The notes under the pieces were generated by a model. It made no database searches. It was not told the origin of the DNA and saw only the letters and a list, made by a program, of their open reading frames with translations. A DNA stretch of 64,000 bases. It comes from Azolla caroliniana. Lineage: Eukaryota > Polypodiophyta. The number at the start of each line of letters is the position of its first letter. Within the stretch, counting starts at the first letter, position 1. Below are positions 19,627 to 32,900 of this stretch, piece by piece. Made by a program: the position numbers and the translations under genes. The stretch covers positions 7,750,001-7,814,000 of the forward strand of contig JBHGNT010000010.1 in NCBI GenBank assembly GCA_043228905.1, read 5' to 3'.

Positions 19627-22600
19627 GAAGGAATCACACACAAGATGATATGTCGATTTGGTCTCATAGGTCAATTTGGCTTCATCATGGACGATAAAAA
19701 ATTTATTCTATTCTATGGGTGTTGCAATAAGCTCAACTCCAACAATGACATATGAGGCTTAGGCTTGCTTTTACATAACATGGGATGCCATGATCGAAGT
19801 CAATTTTCCCAAATGTAGTGAGGTATCTTAACTTCAATCACAACATCAAAATTTCCAAAGCCCTCGATTACATTCACTATTCTGATAGTGTAACTGATGA
19901 ACTTCAAAAAAGATTTTAAAATGCCTTACATGTCCATATCGAAACATTGATTTTAAACGCAAGGCTAACCATGACCATTTTATCCATATTTTTTAACATT
20001 CGTATTTTTCAATTTCGAGATGTTATTATTAGATGTGTGATAGGGCATCGATAACGCATCTAGCAAAAAACACCTACAACAAATGGAATCATAATGACGA
20101 ATTTATGCTCAAAAATCAAAGTATTAAATGGGACCATGAAAAACGAAGATATATGATGGTCATGACTCATGGGTTATAGTGATAAGATCAACTCAAACCC
20201 AACCCCAACCCCAAAGAACTCTAGGAGATTCATGTTAGTTCAACATATAAACTTTTATTACGCAAAACATATTTCTTCTACCTAACCTTATGTAAACGAT
20301 TGAGTATCTTTGGAGTTGTCCTTTTGCCTCTTTACTTTAAATATTATGAATCACGTTTTATCATGTCTTTCTACAAACTATAGACCTTACGATTGTGCTT
20401 CACATCGAAAAACAAATAATTCCACCTTTTCGTATGGTGTAAACTAAATGGCCACCCAAATTTATCTTACTTTAAAAAGATTTACTATTTCTCTAAAAAT
20501 GAACATCTGCTGCATAAAATACCTTTTTATCATTCAACTGAAAATTTATGAAAAGTGTCTTGGGTTGCATCTAAAGGTTCTATTGACGGTTTGTAATGTT
20601 TCCATAACGAATTAAGCTTACGTTTATCACTTACTATTTTTTATTCAAAGCAATTGTCAAGTTTCACAATGTGTGGTTTAGTACTCTTTTTGTCAAGATG
20701 GATGTACCATTTATACTTTACAATCAATCTCAAAAGTACTTTTCTAAGTTAGACCGTGTAGATCTCGTGTGCAAAAATGTTGTTGATATTTATGGAAGTA
20801 CTCTATTTTGTTTGACAAGGTTCTTTCTATGTTAGTTTAGCATGTGTTACAACTTACCATAACTATTAATGTCACCACTTGATAATCTCAACTCCTTAAT
20901 ACTTCATATTAACTTTTGCCATCACTTTTCTTCTCACCAAGTTATGTGTTTATTTGAACATGGGTGTTGATTCATAAATTCTTGTACTCAAAAGGTTTAT
21001 CCCTCAAACCTCTTTCATATCCCCCTAAGTTTTATTCTCGCTTTTCCTTTTTTGAGGGCCAACATCACATTAGCAGCTGGCAACTTGGCACACTTGATCA
21101 CAATCATTCTCAATTTCTCTATTATAGGTAGACCGTCATTGTTAATTGCAGTACCATGAAAAGATATCAGTTCATCATTAGTCTTAATTAATTATATCTC
21201 ATATTGTGATTAGTCATAATCACAATTATATCATTCATTACAATACATCATTATTCATATAACTACTCTATACTTTTCATCATCCAATCAAAATGTTAGC
21301 ACATAGCTTTCTAGGACCGGAAAAAACATCCCATTTTGTAGCATTGACAACCTCTCATTTTAATATGATACAAAATATATTAAAACCATATGATAATGCG
21401 AGGACTTTGCTACGATACTTGGGACCTATATGTTGAGAATGTGGTATTTGAGGAGATTAAAAGTATGTGAAAGCTCACAAGACTAAGATGCTAAGTTAGA
21501 GAAAGGACATGCAAATTACGTTATTTCTGGATAAATAAATGTATAGGTGCGCCTCATGACTAGATTGTATGCCCCCTTACATGGTGTCTCAAAGAGGTGT
21601 TCCATAAATTACAACCATATTTACCTCGTGTCACACATCATATCTAAACCATATGATATGATGCTAGAACTTGTTTATGTATACATCACTTTATAAGTTG
21701 GATGTGCGTAGTAGTTCAAGTCCTACTTTGTACATCATATCATTTTTACGTCGAATAATTTATAATATATATTATAAGAAAGTCTATTGAGACTGACTAA
21801 ATACCTCTTTGTTGAGCGTCATCAATCGGTATGCCATTAAGATATAGAGAGTCATTGATAAATATGTAACATAAATTAAAAATGTACTCTTGTTAAGTCT
21901 ACAAGTGTCATTGGTGCATGTGAAAGACAACCAATTGTATATAAAGATCTCTCACCTTACATCGAGGATAAGAGACCATCATAAGATGATTATCATGAGT
22001 GGCATCTTGTGCATTAAATAATGCTTATTTTAGGCTAAGGTGCTTCTCCATCTCCATTTATGCTTTCTCAATCTTCTATTAAATATGTAACCAACATTTT
22101 GACATCCCTTTTACACGAAAGTTGGGATAGTGAGTATTTATCTAGCATTTATAATGAGTAAAAGCATCCATGAAGCTTAACTTGTTTTTCCTTCTTTGAC
22201 CACATTGTTTCTCATTATTTTAAGTAGAATTTAAAGAAAGGTTGCGACCCTTGAATTAGAAGTCTTGAATGAAAGTCCATGTTTTATGTGGCTATCTCCA
22301 TCCGGACGGATCCACTCGTGTTGAAACATTGACTATTCCTTTGAAAGACATCATTTTCCTTGATCTTCTATTGCTAGTATAAATTCTCGCTTTATGACCC
22401 TTTCCACTTAACCTCCACAATAAAGAATTCAAACATTCATCAATACCAAAGTCCATTAAACTAACGTATGTATATGCCTTAAGAAATACAAACTTCTCCA
22501 CATTTCTGTTGAGCATTTGTCGCCTTGAACATGCACCATCAATTTGCCATATTCCCTTTCATGAGCTTCACAATTATCCTCATTGAGCCATAACAATATA

Positions 22601-23409
22601 TCATGGCACTTTTCAATAATTGCACCATTGATTCCAAGTGTATACAAGTTCATTAGCTTCAATACAAACTTTATATGATCAAAAGCAAGTAACCATAATT
22701 CCATTTGCAACCAACTCATCATTGAAACCATCAATCATAATCATATGTTCATCCATTATGTTTTCCAATGAATTAACATTCTCTATTCAATGCATGTAAA
22801 CAATCTTTTAAGTTTCATTCAAAGCCTTGTGTTCAAAAGGAAGTGATTCAAATGTCAAATGACCCATATGTTTTAATCTATCATTGTAAATATAATTGTA
22901 ATCATTAATTGGGATTTCAAGAGCAACCCAACTCCAACTCCACCTTGAACATTTCTTCCAAGCATGTTGTTACCCATTTGTAAAGATATTGTAAAGTGTT
23001 TACTATACCTTCATTTCTACACATTTCAATGGCATTAACAAGGCATCAGTACCTAAGGGCAAAGTTTGGTACATAGAAAAGGGGACAAGAGGTAGATCAC
23101 TTAGGTGTGAAAAGGCATGGGGGTCAATGTAAAGACTATGAAAATCACTTTTAGCCGTCCCCACACTTTTCCTTGATCTCTTCATTTTAGATGTATAGAT
23201 TAATCTCATATTCCTTAAAAGTTTCCAAGTCTTAAGCATTTCTTCCTAACGATTTGGACCCCTTTGTATCTAGTTAATTATATGGTAAGCAAAACACATA
23301 GGACTTCGCTTCTATATACATTCTCTTGTCAACAACAAGAGAATGTCCTTTAAGTACGTTATGTGTATTTTTATTAGCATTGAGTGAAGTGAATTTAAGT
23401 GAAGCTCAA
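19627..23409. other. Gene-poor AT-rich DNA
   Basis: I see no open frame with coding character, no RNA gene and no complete mobile element in this stretch. A few minus-strand frames around 22,290-22,730 and 23,000-23,240 are short and not supported. Confidence 0.6.
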
Positions 23410-23655
23410 CCAAGTGATTAACACCAACTCTAGTAAACTTAGGGAGGGCTTGGGATACGTACCCACTTGCATTGCCAACACACAACCAGATGTTGGCCTA
23501 GCCAGCCCCACATAACGATCTTGGTGTGAAGATCGACTAAGTGACCAACACTAGCACTAGAAAACGTAGGGAAGGCTTGACATCTATACCCACTTGCATT
23601 GCCAACCTTCAGCTAGACGTTGGGCATGGCCCCATATAACGATCATAGTGTGGGA
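23410..23655. repeat. ~128-bp imperfect tandem duplication
   Basis: The blocks 'gtgattaacaccaactctag ... cataacgatcttggtgtg' and 'gtgaccaacactagcactag ... tataacgatcatagtgtg' start at about 23,413 and 23,541. Both contain 'acccacttgcattgccaac'. Confidence 0.85.
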
Positions 23656-24011
23656 AGAAGACTCTCCTGATGAACCATGTTAGGAAGGAAACCCCCAAAG
23701 ATTTACTATATATTAAGATAAATGAATCTTATGCTAATTCTTGAGCACCCACTAAGTTGGAAATGTTGTTCACCATCAATAAAAACTTCTCTCTCTTTTT
23801 TGAGACATCAAGATAAGATTTGTACACAAACACTCACCATAAAAGTGTGAGCTTATTGCTTTCTTGAGCATAAACATCATAAGGATCAAGATGCATCACT
23901 TGGACAATCTTTGAATTTGCGCTCAACAAATGTTTCTTTTGCTAGCTTCAAATTCAATCATCCTATTGATGCCTAGCTTATATAACTCACTTGTAAAATT
24001 TATGAGAGCAA

Positions 24012-24300
24012 ATACCAAACATAATGAGAATCAAATTAATCCAAACATAACGAGAATCAAAATTAATCCAAACATAACGAGAATCAAATTAATCCAAACA
24101 TAACGAGAATCAAATTAATCCAAACATAACGAGAATCAAAATTAATCCAAACATAACGAGAATCAAACTTAATCCAAACATAACGAGAATCAAATTAATC
24201 CAAACATAACGAGAATCAAATTAATCCAAACATAACGAGAATCAAAATTAATCCAAACATAACGAGAATTAAATTAATCCAAACATAACAAGAATCAAAA
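24012..24300. repeat. 26-27-bp minisatellite, 11 copies
   Basis: The unit (A)ATCCAAACATAACGAGAATCAAATT is repeated eleven times with rare substitutions and one-base length changes in the A run. The outermost units are the most diverged. Confidence 0.97.
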
Positions 24301-24320
24301 TAAAATATTGGAACTTACTA

Positions 24321-24578
24321 TCATAACTTTAGTGAAGGCATTTCCATTAGATCAACACATAAAGAGTACCATAATTCATGATATAATATAAGCCATGGCC
24401 AATTCATCCATCCATCCATGGCTATGGTTTCCATCTCTTCTTGGCCCTAACCATCCTTACTACCATAACTTTAGTGAAGGCATCTCCATTAGATCAACAC
24501 ATAGGAGTATCATGATTCATGATATAACATAGCCATCCATGGCTATGGTTTCCACCTCTTCTTGGCCCTAACCATCCC
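24321..24578. repeat. Imperfect tandem duplication (~140/120 bp)
   Basis: 'cataactttagtgaaggcat.tccattagatcaacacata' occurs at 24,322 and 24,464, and 'ggctatggtttcca.ctcttcttggccctaaccatcc' near 24,420 and 24,541. Confidence 0.9.
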
Positions 24579-24589
24579 ATCTGTCTGTT

Positions 24590-25418
24590 TTCCTGTCTCA
24601 GTTCGTTAAATTAATGGGTGGAAGCTGTCCATTTTCTCTCTGTGTGTCTCTCTCTCTCTCTGCCTCCCTTCTTCTGTTCTCTTTCCCCTCTCAGAAGCTC
24701 CCCACATAAAACGAGAGAGTTTGGTGACGGTAAGGTCCCATCTCTTTTGGTTCCCTGTTTTTCTTTTTAGTTTGTTCAAACTCTCCCGTTGTCTATTCTC
24801 AAATACGCAAATGCTTTCTGCTGTTGTTTGAATGCTTATATCTCATGAAATCCTATTGCCACTACGAGATACATTCACCCACAACATGATTTGTGTTGCA
24901 TGAGAGAAAAGAAATGTGGGATTTGAATCTATTGAGAGAGAGAGAGAGAGAGAGATCATTTCCCCACTTTGTGGTATAACCGCCTACGGATTCATGCAAA
25001 AATGTTCATCATGGTATTATGAATCAATTGAGAGGTATACATATAAGATGTTTTGATTAACATTCTTGATCATGATCTCTGTCACAGTGCAGCAATTCTA
25101 AGATCGTCACATCCTCCTCGATACATGAGAGAAACCTTACAAAACATGCAAGAAACTATACCGACGAGAGCGGAGGATACCGCCGCCGAAGAAGAATTGG
25201 ATTCTGCCCTTACACAACTCATCAATGAACTTGGGGAGGCTCTAGCCCGCCTTCGATTCGCCGAAACTGTTGAAATCCATACTTGTGAGCAATATGTGCA
25301 TTCCATAAATTTCTTGAGAAAGGCTCATCCATCCCCCCAACACATGAAGCTCTTAAGAACCCTCTTGGCCTTGTCTCAATCTCATGTTGATGGCTCGGAT
25401 GATGATACAAAGGAGTGA
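24590..25418 (+). CDS. Possible small gene encoding a ~97-residue acidic helical protein
   Basis: Around 24,600-24,735 there is a CT-rich leader ending in a good donor (gacg|gtaaggt, near 24,730). About 350 bp later an acceptor (ctctgtcacag, ending near 25,087) leads into an open frame. The first ATG there is 25,125, in frame to TGA at 25,418 (97 codons; an upstream in-frame ATG at 25,053 lies before the acceptor). The predicted chain is rich in Glu, Leu and Ala (ELDSALTQLINELGEALARL, LLRTLLALSQSHVDG) and ends in a run of acidic residues, so it is probably helical. I recognise no family. Codon composition is more GC-rich than the surroundings, which favours coding; the two-exon model is my inference. 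Confidence 0.45.
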
Positions 25419-26941
25419 TTGTTTTTTGTGTGTATGATCGTATGATATTAATCAATTTGTCAATCTTACATAGATGTGTTTGGGATTGAAATTTAAATGT
25501 GTAATCAAGCAACTAACTAAAGCTCTTTGTTCCTTGTTGCTTGATATATGTCTTTGGATAATGGGATTGAAAACAAACACACAAACTGGCCTAGCATTAA
25601 CTTTTGGACTATGCATTGATGCATTTTACCTATAAAACACCTACAGTAACAACCAAACAACGAAAACACATTTGCACAAACTATTGGAATGGAAAGATAA
25701 CATAAGAGCATGGATACTTTGCATTTCCGATCAATGAGTATAGGGATGTCCAGGTAAATGTGCATGGATGGCTCAATACAATCAGAGATTTGTCTTTCTT
25801 CTCTTTTGGGAGAGTACCTTTAAAACTTAAGTATAACATAGATAAATCAATTTGTAGTGTATCAAAAATCAGAAGCAAACCACTAGGTAGTGTTGTACTA
25901 GTATCAACATCACTTGGAATGTCAAGTATCCTTGATTTCTCAATGTTTTACTTCTTTACATAACAATTGTTACTGAAGTTTCTCGGCAAAAACTTGTGAT
26001 AGATGCGATCAATTATTACATTGAGAAGTTGAATTATATAGGTCTTCTGAAGCTTAATTGCTTATCAAAATTACTTGATATTAAAGCTCAGGCAACACAT
26101 CCTTCCTCAAAACAACAATTCTCGAGGGAAATAATGGTTTAATCATTGAATTTAGATTGTTGATTGTTGATAATAAAAAATCATAGGCTCATTAATCTTG
26201 TTAGAATCAGCAAGGAATCCTCATCTCGATGGGTTATCCCACATCGAATCTACCCTAGCAAGATTTTCGCATTAACTTTTGGACAATACATTGATGTTTT
26301 TTTACCAACAAAACATCTACTGCAACAAACAAATAACAAAAACAAATTTGTACATTTCAAAGCTTCTTTATGGTGTACATAGGGAAGTGGTTTTCAGCTT
26401 TTGCCATTGTAATAGAAACATCCATATGACATACTTCAGTCTAGAAACCTCAACCTCTTCTATCACCCTCTTCTTCTGTAAGGGTGTGCTGATGCAGGTG
26501 ACATACAGTACCTATCCTTGATCACATAAATGAATATGCACTTCAAAACAAAAGCGCCCAAGAAAGTTACTGTTTGGGAGTAGGACTCTAGTTCCACGAC
26601 AGAACCAATGGTACATGATAGTCAAGTTGAAGTTCAGAAATATATCATTGAGACTTACTAATTTGATTGCTTTGAACTTGAACAAAGTTGGGTGTTAAAT
26701 ATCGACATCATCGTTGTGTGGAATTTAATCTCTAGAAGTGGAGGCATACTTTATAAGGAAGTTCGCTTTAGCGGATCTTTGCTTTTTCAAAAAATGGATT
26801 CTTCTTTGACTATATAATCTACCTCCAGATATTTGATGAGTTCTGAAAACTACAGTATCTTGCAGACAAGAGTCAGCAAAACAAAAAAATGAAATGCATT
26901 TTGTGGTATACGACACAGCATTCTTAGGCAGGCAGCCCATC
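25419..26941. other. Spacer and SMO2 3' UTR
   Basis: AT-rich DNA without supported genes. On the minus strand the right part should contain the SMO2 3' untranslated region, since the stop is at 26,942. An AT-rich segment repeated in part ('cctagcattaacttttggac.atgcattgatgcatttt' near 25,590 and 'cgcattaacttttggacaatacattgatgtttttt' near 26,268) suggests an old repeat. Confidence 0.5.
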
Positions 26942-29900
26942 TCAGTTTCTTGCTTCGGAGTCCTGTCTTTCAAGCAATTCTCTGATCAGAAATTCTTCTG
27001 AAACCTCTGTTTCCTGCTTTAAAGACTTCAACTTTCGATAACCCAAATCAGTGCCAAAAATCCTGCATTGGCGAGGGAATATTATGCTAGCTATTACTCA
27101 CGATTAAATCCCAAAACAATTAAAAAGCACAAAGCCAATAATTCTGCATCACAGGGGTATATTAAGCGAACTACATAAAGGGGTATATTAAGCTAGCTAT
27201 TAAAGTTTATACCTTGAAACAGTTTTAAAACAAAAATGTTCAGCAATTTCAATATACCAGTCCATATAAGTGAATGTGGATGAGTAGTTCCCAGATTTTG
27301 TATACAGAAGTCGATGATGGTAGTCATGGAAATCAGCTCTGCACAAAATTTATTGTATTAGACATATTACATTACTGACAGAAATAAGATACTGTAAGTT
27401 ATGCACTCGTTATAATCGTAATCAATATTCATCCTAGAGTTTTTACTTTTTGTACCACTTCGGCAAACTTCCATAAGCAAAAAGCTGTTAAATTAGAAAT
27501 ACCCTTACTATACCAGGCTAGCATGAAACTTACTGTTAAATTAATATCTTTGAAAGGCTAGCACGTGACTAATGAGGCCAAAAGATATGTCTTTGTGCCA
27601 CTGTACCTATGAGAAAACGTATCCTCCTATGGGCAAAATTTTAACTGTACCTCTGAGAAATGAAACAGGTGAAGTATCATATTAACTTTTGCAAATGCCA
27701 AAAAGCCCCGACGTTATGAACATAAACTGGGAAAGCAAGGATTAGGAATTAGATGTTAATATTCTCAATGGAAAGCTGTCTGATAATTCATACATGATAC
27801 TGATCCATGATAGCTGCTAAGTATTCCAAGTCTCCTGCGAGAGGATCTGTGAATCTATGGGCATATAGAGCATCCCAGCCGAAATGTTCTATCAAACTGG
27901 CATAGAAGGAAACTGTTGTATTGTCACTGGGTAGTACCTGTGACGAAATATTTAGTCTAAACATTGATAATCTCCGTAATCCATATTATGTTGGGTAGTG
28001 GCAGGTGTTGTATTCCTCTATCTCAAGCCTCTGTAAAGATTCTATATATTGCTGATCACGGTGATCCAAGGTATGTTGTGTAGCGGCAGGTGTAGTATTC
28101 CTGAACATTCTAAACTGGTAATCTGTAAAGATTCTAAATATTGCTGGTAATCCATTATATGTTGTGTATCGGCAAGGGTTGTATTCCTCTATCTCAGGCA
28201 TCTGTGAAGGTTCTAAATATTGCTGATCACGGTGATCCAAGGTATGTTGTGTAGTGGCAGGTGTAGTAACCTGCATCTCAAGCCTCTGCCATATGTAAAA
28301 TATCCTCTCTTCATCTATGTACAGACCAATATCCACATCCAGCTTGTGTGATAGCGGGCACAATTCAGCAATAACACACCTAACGTCATCAGATAAGTGG
28401 ACATCCATGAAGGTAGGGTGGCATATGAACCACCTCTGACTCCATAAATTTCATCCATCCCAAACTCCTACGAGGGGGGTAGGGGTGATAACCATGTCCT
28501 GCCATCCAACTGGGTAAGGTCCTCGTGATAACCCAACCAATTTTTGAGTCAGAGAAGGATACTTATATTGAATTCAACAAACTTGAGATGGATGTCAAGG
28601 TTTTCACACAGCCCTACTTTGGCCCCACAAGGTTGCAGCATCAGAAATAATTTGCACACTACCTAAGAAATAATTTGCACACTACCTAAGCCTTCAATAG
28701 CCCCAGTTCCACGTCTGCAGCCCCTTCTACACCCCCCAGTAATCATGTAATGTCTGAAATATTGTTGGTTGATCTATGTTACAACAAGATTGGTGGTCAC
28801 CGTACATAGATGTAAGCATGCATCTACTATGTATCTTGAAAAAGTTCTCTAGTATAATATGGTCTTAGAAGTTCACATTCTATCTATTTCATTTATAATA
28901 ATCAAAGTATGTATATTCATTATCAAAAGCTCATCCCATTGTACCCAACAAATAGCAATTCCACGGATGAAAGAAAATGGGTTCATTGCATCACAGTGAG
29001 AAAAATGATCAGTGATAAGTTAACCCCTAGGGACATTTTAGATACTGAAGCGATGACCCAATAGTTTGGCCCAAAAAAACGAGAGGCATGTGCATATTCA
29101 ACATCCCTTTGTATATGTGCAACTTCGTAGCAGCATTAGTCAAGCCTGATTAGTTTGGTTATCCTGTGAGCACTTGGATTTCTGGATCATGGTTTTCTTT
29201 AGTTCAGGCTACGAAGACTTCTATTAAGAAGGCATTGCACGAAATCCATTTCTTGTAATTTTACAAGGTTATCAGCCAGAACCTCATTATCTGTTGAAGA
29301 ACCTTTTACTTACATCCTTGCAATCACATATGCTTTTGCAACTTTATTATAATCAAAGTTTGGTTGGACATGGATTTACTTCATATTACCATAGTCAATA
29401 GGTTTCATGGAGAGACAAACACAAATGCATAAATGGAAATACCATACAGAAAGACCAGAAAAGTATACCCGCCATAAAGTGGAAATATCTTTGAAAGACT
29501 CCACGGAAAATCATAGCCACAATGAGCTTCAACAGTCTCCAGAACTCTCAATACCATCCAAAGCCAAAGTGTCAAAAGATGAGGTCCTGTTATTGCTGGT
29601 CCAAAGAAGGTTGCAAATCCAAGGAAAAGTATCTCAGCGGGATGGGCATACTCGGATGTCAGTCCAAAAGGAGTTGCATATCTGCATAGTTCATAAGAAT
29701 AAGACTAAATCATATTTAAATTACTTAATGAAGTATTCCACCATGTTTGGAATCTCACTCATGATGTACACTATGCACATGCTTGTAAAGCCATTTGGTA
29801 TGCAGTATTCTATGACCCCAATAAAATATGAAGTCTTCAAGAATAAAATATGATATAATCTGGAAAGCAACGATTTTCCTGCCAAAATAATGACAGGATA

Positions 29901-32900
29901 TCAAGGTGAGGTTGAGTCATTTTGAGAAATCCCCACTTAGATGACATAAAATTTGAAGTTATGCTTACCACGAAGGTAGCGGCAATGTAGATGACATTCC
30001 CATCCTCTTAAACACAGGATATGCGAGCATCATTAATGGCAGATTTACGCAGGTATGATAAATCAATAATCGAGTGATGCACTTCTCTTGAGCTGCTGAT
30101 GTATTCATTTTATTCTGAACATTTGCGGAGAAAGATAAAATAAGTATATCCTTACAAACAAGAAGTTTGTCTTCAGACAAGTTACATTGCTTATTAACTT
30201 TTAAACCAGCTGCCTATTACAGGCATGAATGTAAATGTATACATGCATTGGACTCACTTTGCTGAAATTGATATGCGGAGAAGAGTGGGATCCCAAGAGG
30301 AATAACTAGAAAGTATTGAAAACTAGAATGCTGACAACATTAATGTAACTAACTGATGAAAAGCCCCATCGATTAGGTGAGTTGGGCAATGATATTTCCC
30401 ACAGGAAAAACAAAACACAACATGCATGAAGCACCAAGAATTGGATCTATTGGATGAAGAGCTTGAGCATGTGTTTGGATATCCCTAGCCACAGCGTTGG
30501 CCCTTGCCTGAATACTTCTAAAAATGCAGATTTCCATGACAAAATGCAAATCCAAGAGGCTTTTATTATTGCATTGGCAAGTGATATTGATGAGAACGTA
30601 TCTTGATGCACACATTCTTCTACCGGTGCATTGATAAGCGAAACTAGTAAGGATGTATCTTAATGGACACCTCAACCAATGGCTAGTCAAGAAAGTGAGG
30701 ATACTAATGCCATTGCTTTGATGTGGAGATGGTTTAATCAATCAGATATGCAGATTTTTCATGGCTCCGTACAGATTTGCATATTACGCAGTTTGTTAAT
30801 AAGGTCAATATATCATGCATGAAAATGCAGATGTCAGATGGTATATTGTTGCACCATTATTTGTGATGATGGATTGAAACTTGGTGCAGAGCCATCATGA
30901 ATTTCTTTCTTTTGTATGGTAATGTTGCCTCTATGAGGTTACATCTAGAGAATATAAATCTAGTGAATTTATCTTCAGACACCTTACTGAAATTATCCTT
31001 GAGTGGATGCTGAAAATGTAATTTCAATATGCACTAATAACCAATGGCATTAGTGAGGTAAAAGTTGGACATTTTCCACAAGATGTACATGTCATCACTC
31101 GAATGGGGTCATTGGTAAAAATAATTGTATTATGAAACTAATTAATGATCATAAAAAAACCATAATTTCACATGGCATTGTTTGGGTCCCTTCATAAGAA
31201 AAACTGTTTCTTTGTCTACTATTCATTATGTCAAGAAATTTCTAGGATGCTACATCTAGGCAGTGCTTGAGAAAGCTTATGGTTCATGAAAAGTTCATGA
31301 AAACGGAAGGTTTTTATATCCTTTGAGAAATTGAGGTGACTCATATAATATGGCCGTTCTTCTTTTGGGAAAGATTCAAGAACAACAGTTAAAGCATGCA
31401 TTTAAATATGGAAGATTATGCCGCCACATTATCGGTACTGGCCAGTGAGAAAGCCTATGGTTCATGAAAACGTCATGAAAAAGGAAGCTTTCTATCCATT
31501 GAGGATTCAAGCTGACCCATATTATATGGTCATTTTCTTTTGGTAAAGATTCAAGAATAATAGACAAAGTATGCATTTATACATGGAAGCTTATATCTTC
31601 ATATGATAGTAAGGAGCCAGCTAGTAGACATGATACATGGTTTAGTGCTATTGAGCTGAAGTTATTACCATTTAGTAGGCTCATGATTGTATGATCAAGA
31701 ATCCAAGGAATGTGATAGGTAATGAAGGAGATAGTTGTTGGGGTATAGGCCTATTTATAAAGGCCAAAAGTCACTTATCACTTTTCGTTTTTGGGCCAAG
31801 TTCAGTGTGAGCTTGGCAAACCCTAAATGGGTCATATAAAACATAAGTTAAAAACTTTTGGATCTCACTTCTAAAGGTGAGCTCCTCCAACTATCTCTCT
31901 CTCTATCTTTTCAGCCATCGCTCTACTGCTACACCTAAAGCCCTGAGTGTTCCTCGGCCCTATTGACAATTTCTGACCCTTTCAATAGTGGCCACAAGAA
32001 TACGTGTTTTAAGTTTATTGAACTCAAGATAGTCCCATGTAATGAGCTCAATATTGAAAGATCAGGAAACTAAGAAGTATGCAAGATAGTGAGACCTCAA
32101 AAGTACAAGAGATAAAATACTTACATCTGGTAAAGAAGAACATGGACATAATTGCATGTTGTGAGATATATGGTTCATCCCACATGGAAAGAAAAGAATG
32201 TGAAGGTGAGTGACAATCTTGAGAGAGTACTCAGATGATGATTTAGCGTTGTAATATGTTCTCATTGATTACTCAAAAGAAATGTAAGGCAGAAAGTGGT
32301 ACTTCTTCAACCACACTTTCTCAAGGCATAGTAGTCTTTTGATGTGAGAGAAAGGGGCACATCTCTCATAGATAAATTGTCTCTTTTCCTTCTTAGACAC
32401 AAATGCCTGTTTTCATACATACAAACTTGAGGTTATTCCAAAAATAAAACAAAGCAGATATGATTGAATGGAGATAGCATTGAAAAAGTTGACGAGAAGG
32501 ATGACGGTCAGCTCCTCCAGTTACAAGGGTCGCAAAATGATGATGACCACAGGTGGCCATTAGCATTTGGCAATATAACTCAGGTTTTTACCTTGGCAGG
32601 GTGCTATTCTACCACTAGAACACCAGAGAACATTTAGAGAGAGCGGCAAATTCACATGGGATACATTGCATGAATGAGGAACACAAACAATGATGAGACT
32701 ATCCCTTCTTGTGATGAAATCAAACTCATGCAAGAAAATGGTATGGGAAAGAGCAAAAGGAGAAGGAAATGGGATGAATTCCTTCATATCTTATAGATGA
32801 CCAACTTTTCTTCAGCCACATTGAGACTTCATAATGAGATAAGTGGGCTAACTTGTGAATTTTTGAGGCTGGCATTTTCATTGATGGACAGGGAGGTTCA

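Noticed and set aside
22456-22734. Minus-strand frame with a faint resemblance to an HSP70 C-terminal helical region
   Set aside because: Only a short, low-complexity similarity by eye, with no neighbouring HSP70 sequence; not supportable.
23660-23700. CTGATGAACC...GGAAAC as a second hammerhead
   Set aside because: The core words occur, but the bases between them do not form a proper stem II and there is no complementary stem I or III.
24012-24300. CRISPR-like array
   Set aside because: The repeats are adjoining with no unique spacers, and the DNA is clearly plant nuclear; it is a minisatellite.
31738-31990. Confident solo LTR in SMO2 intron 2
   Set aside because: Left end looks like TGTTGG but no CA end or target duplication could be found; listed only with low confidence.
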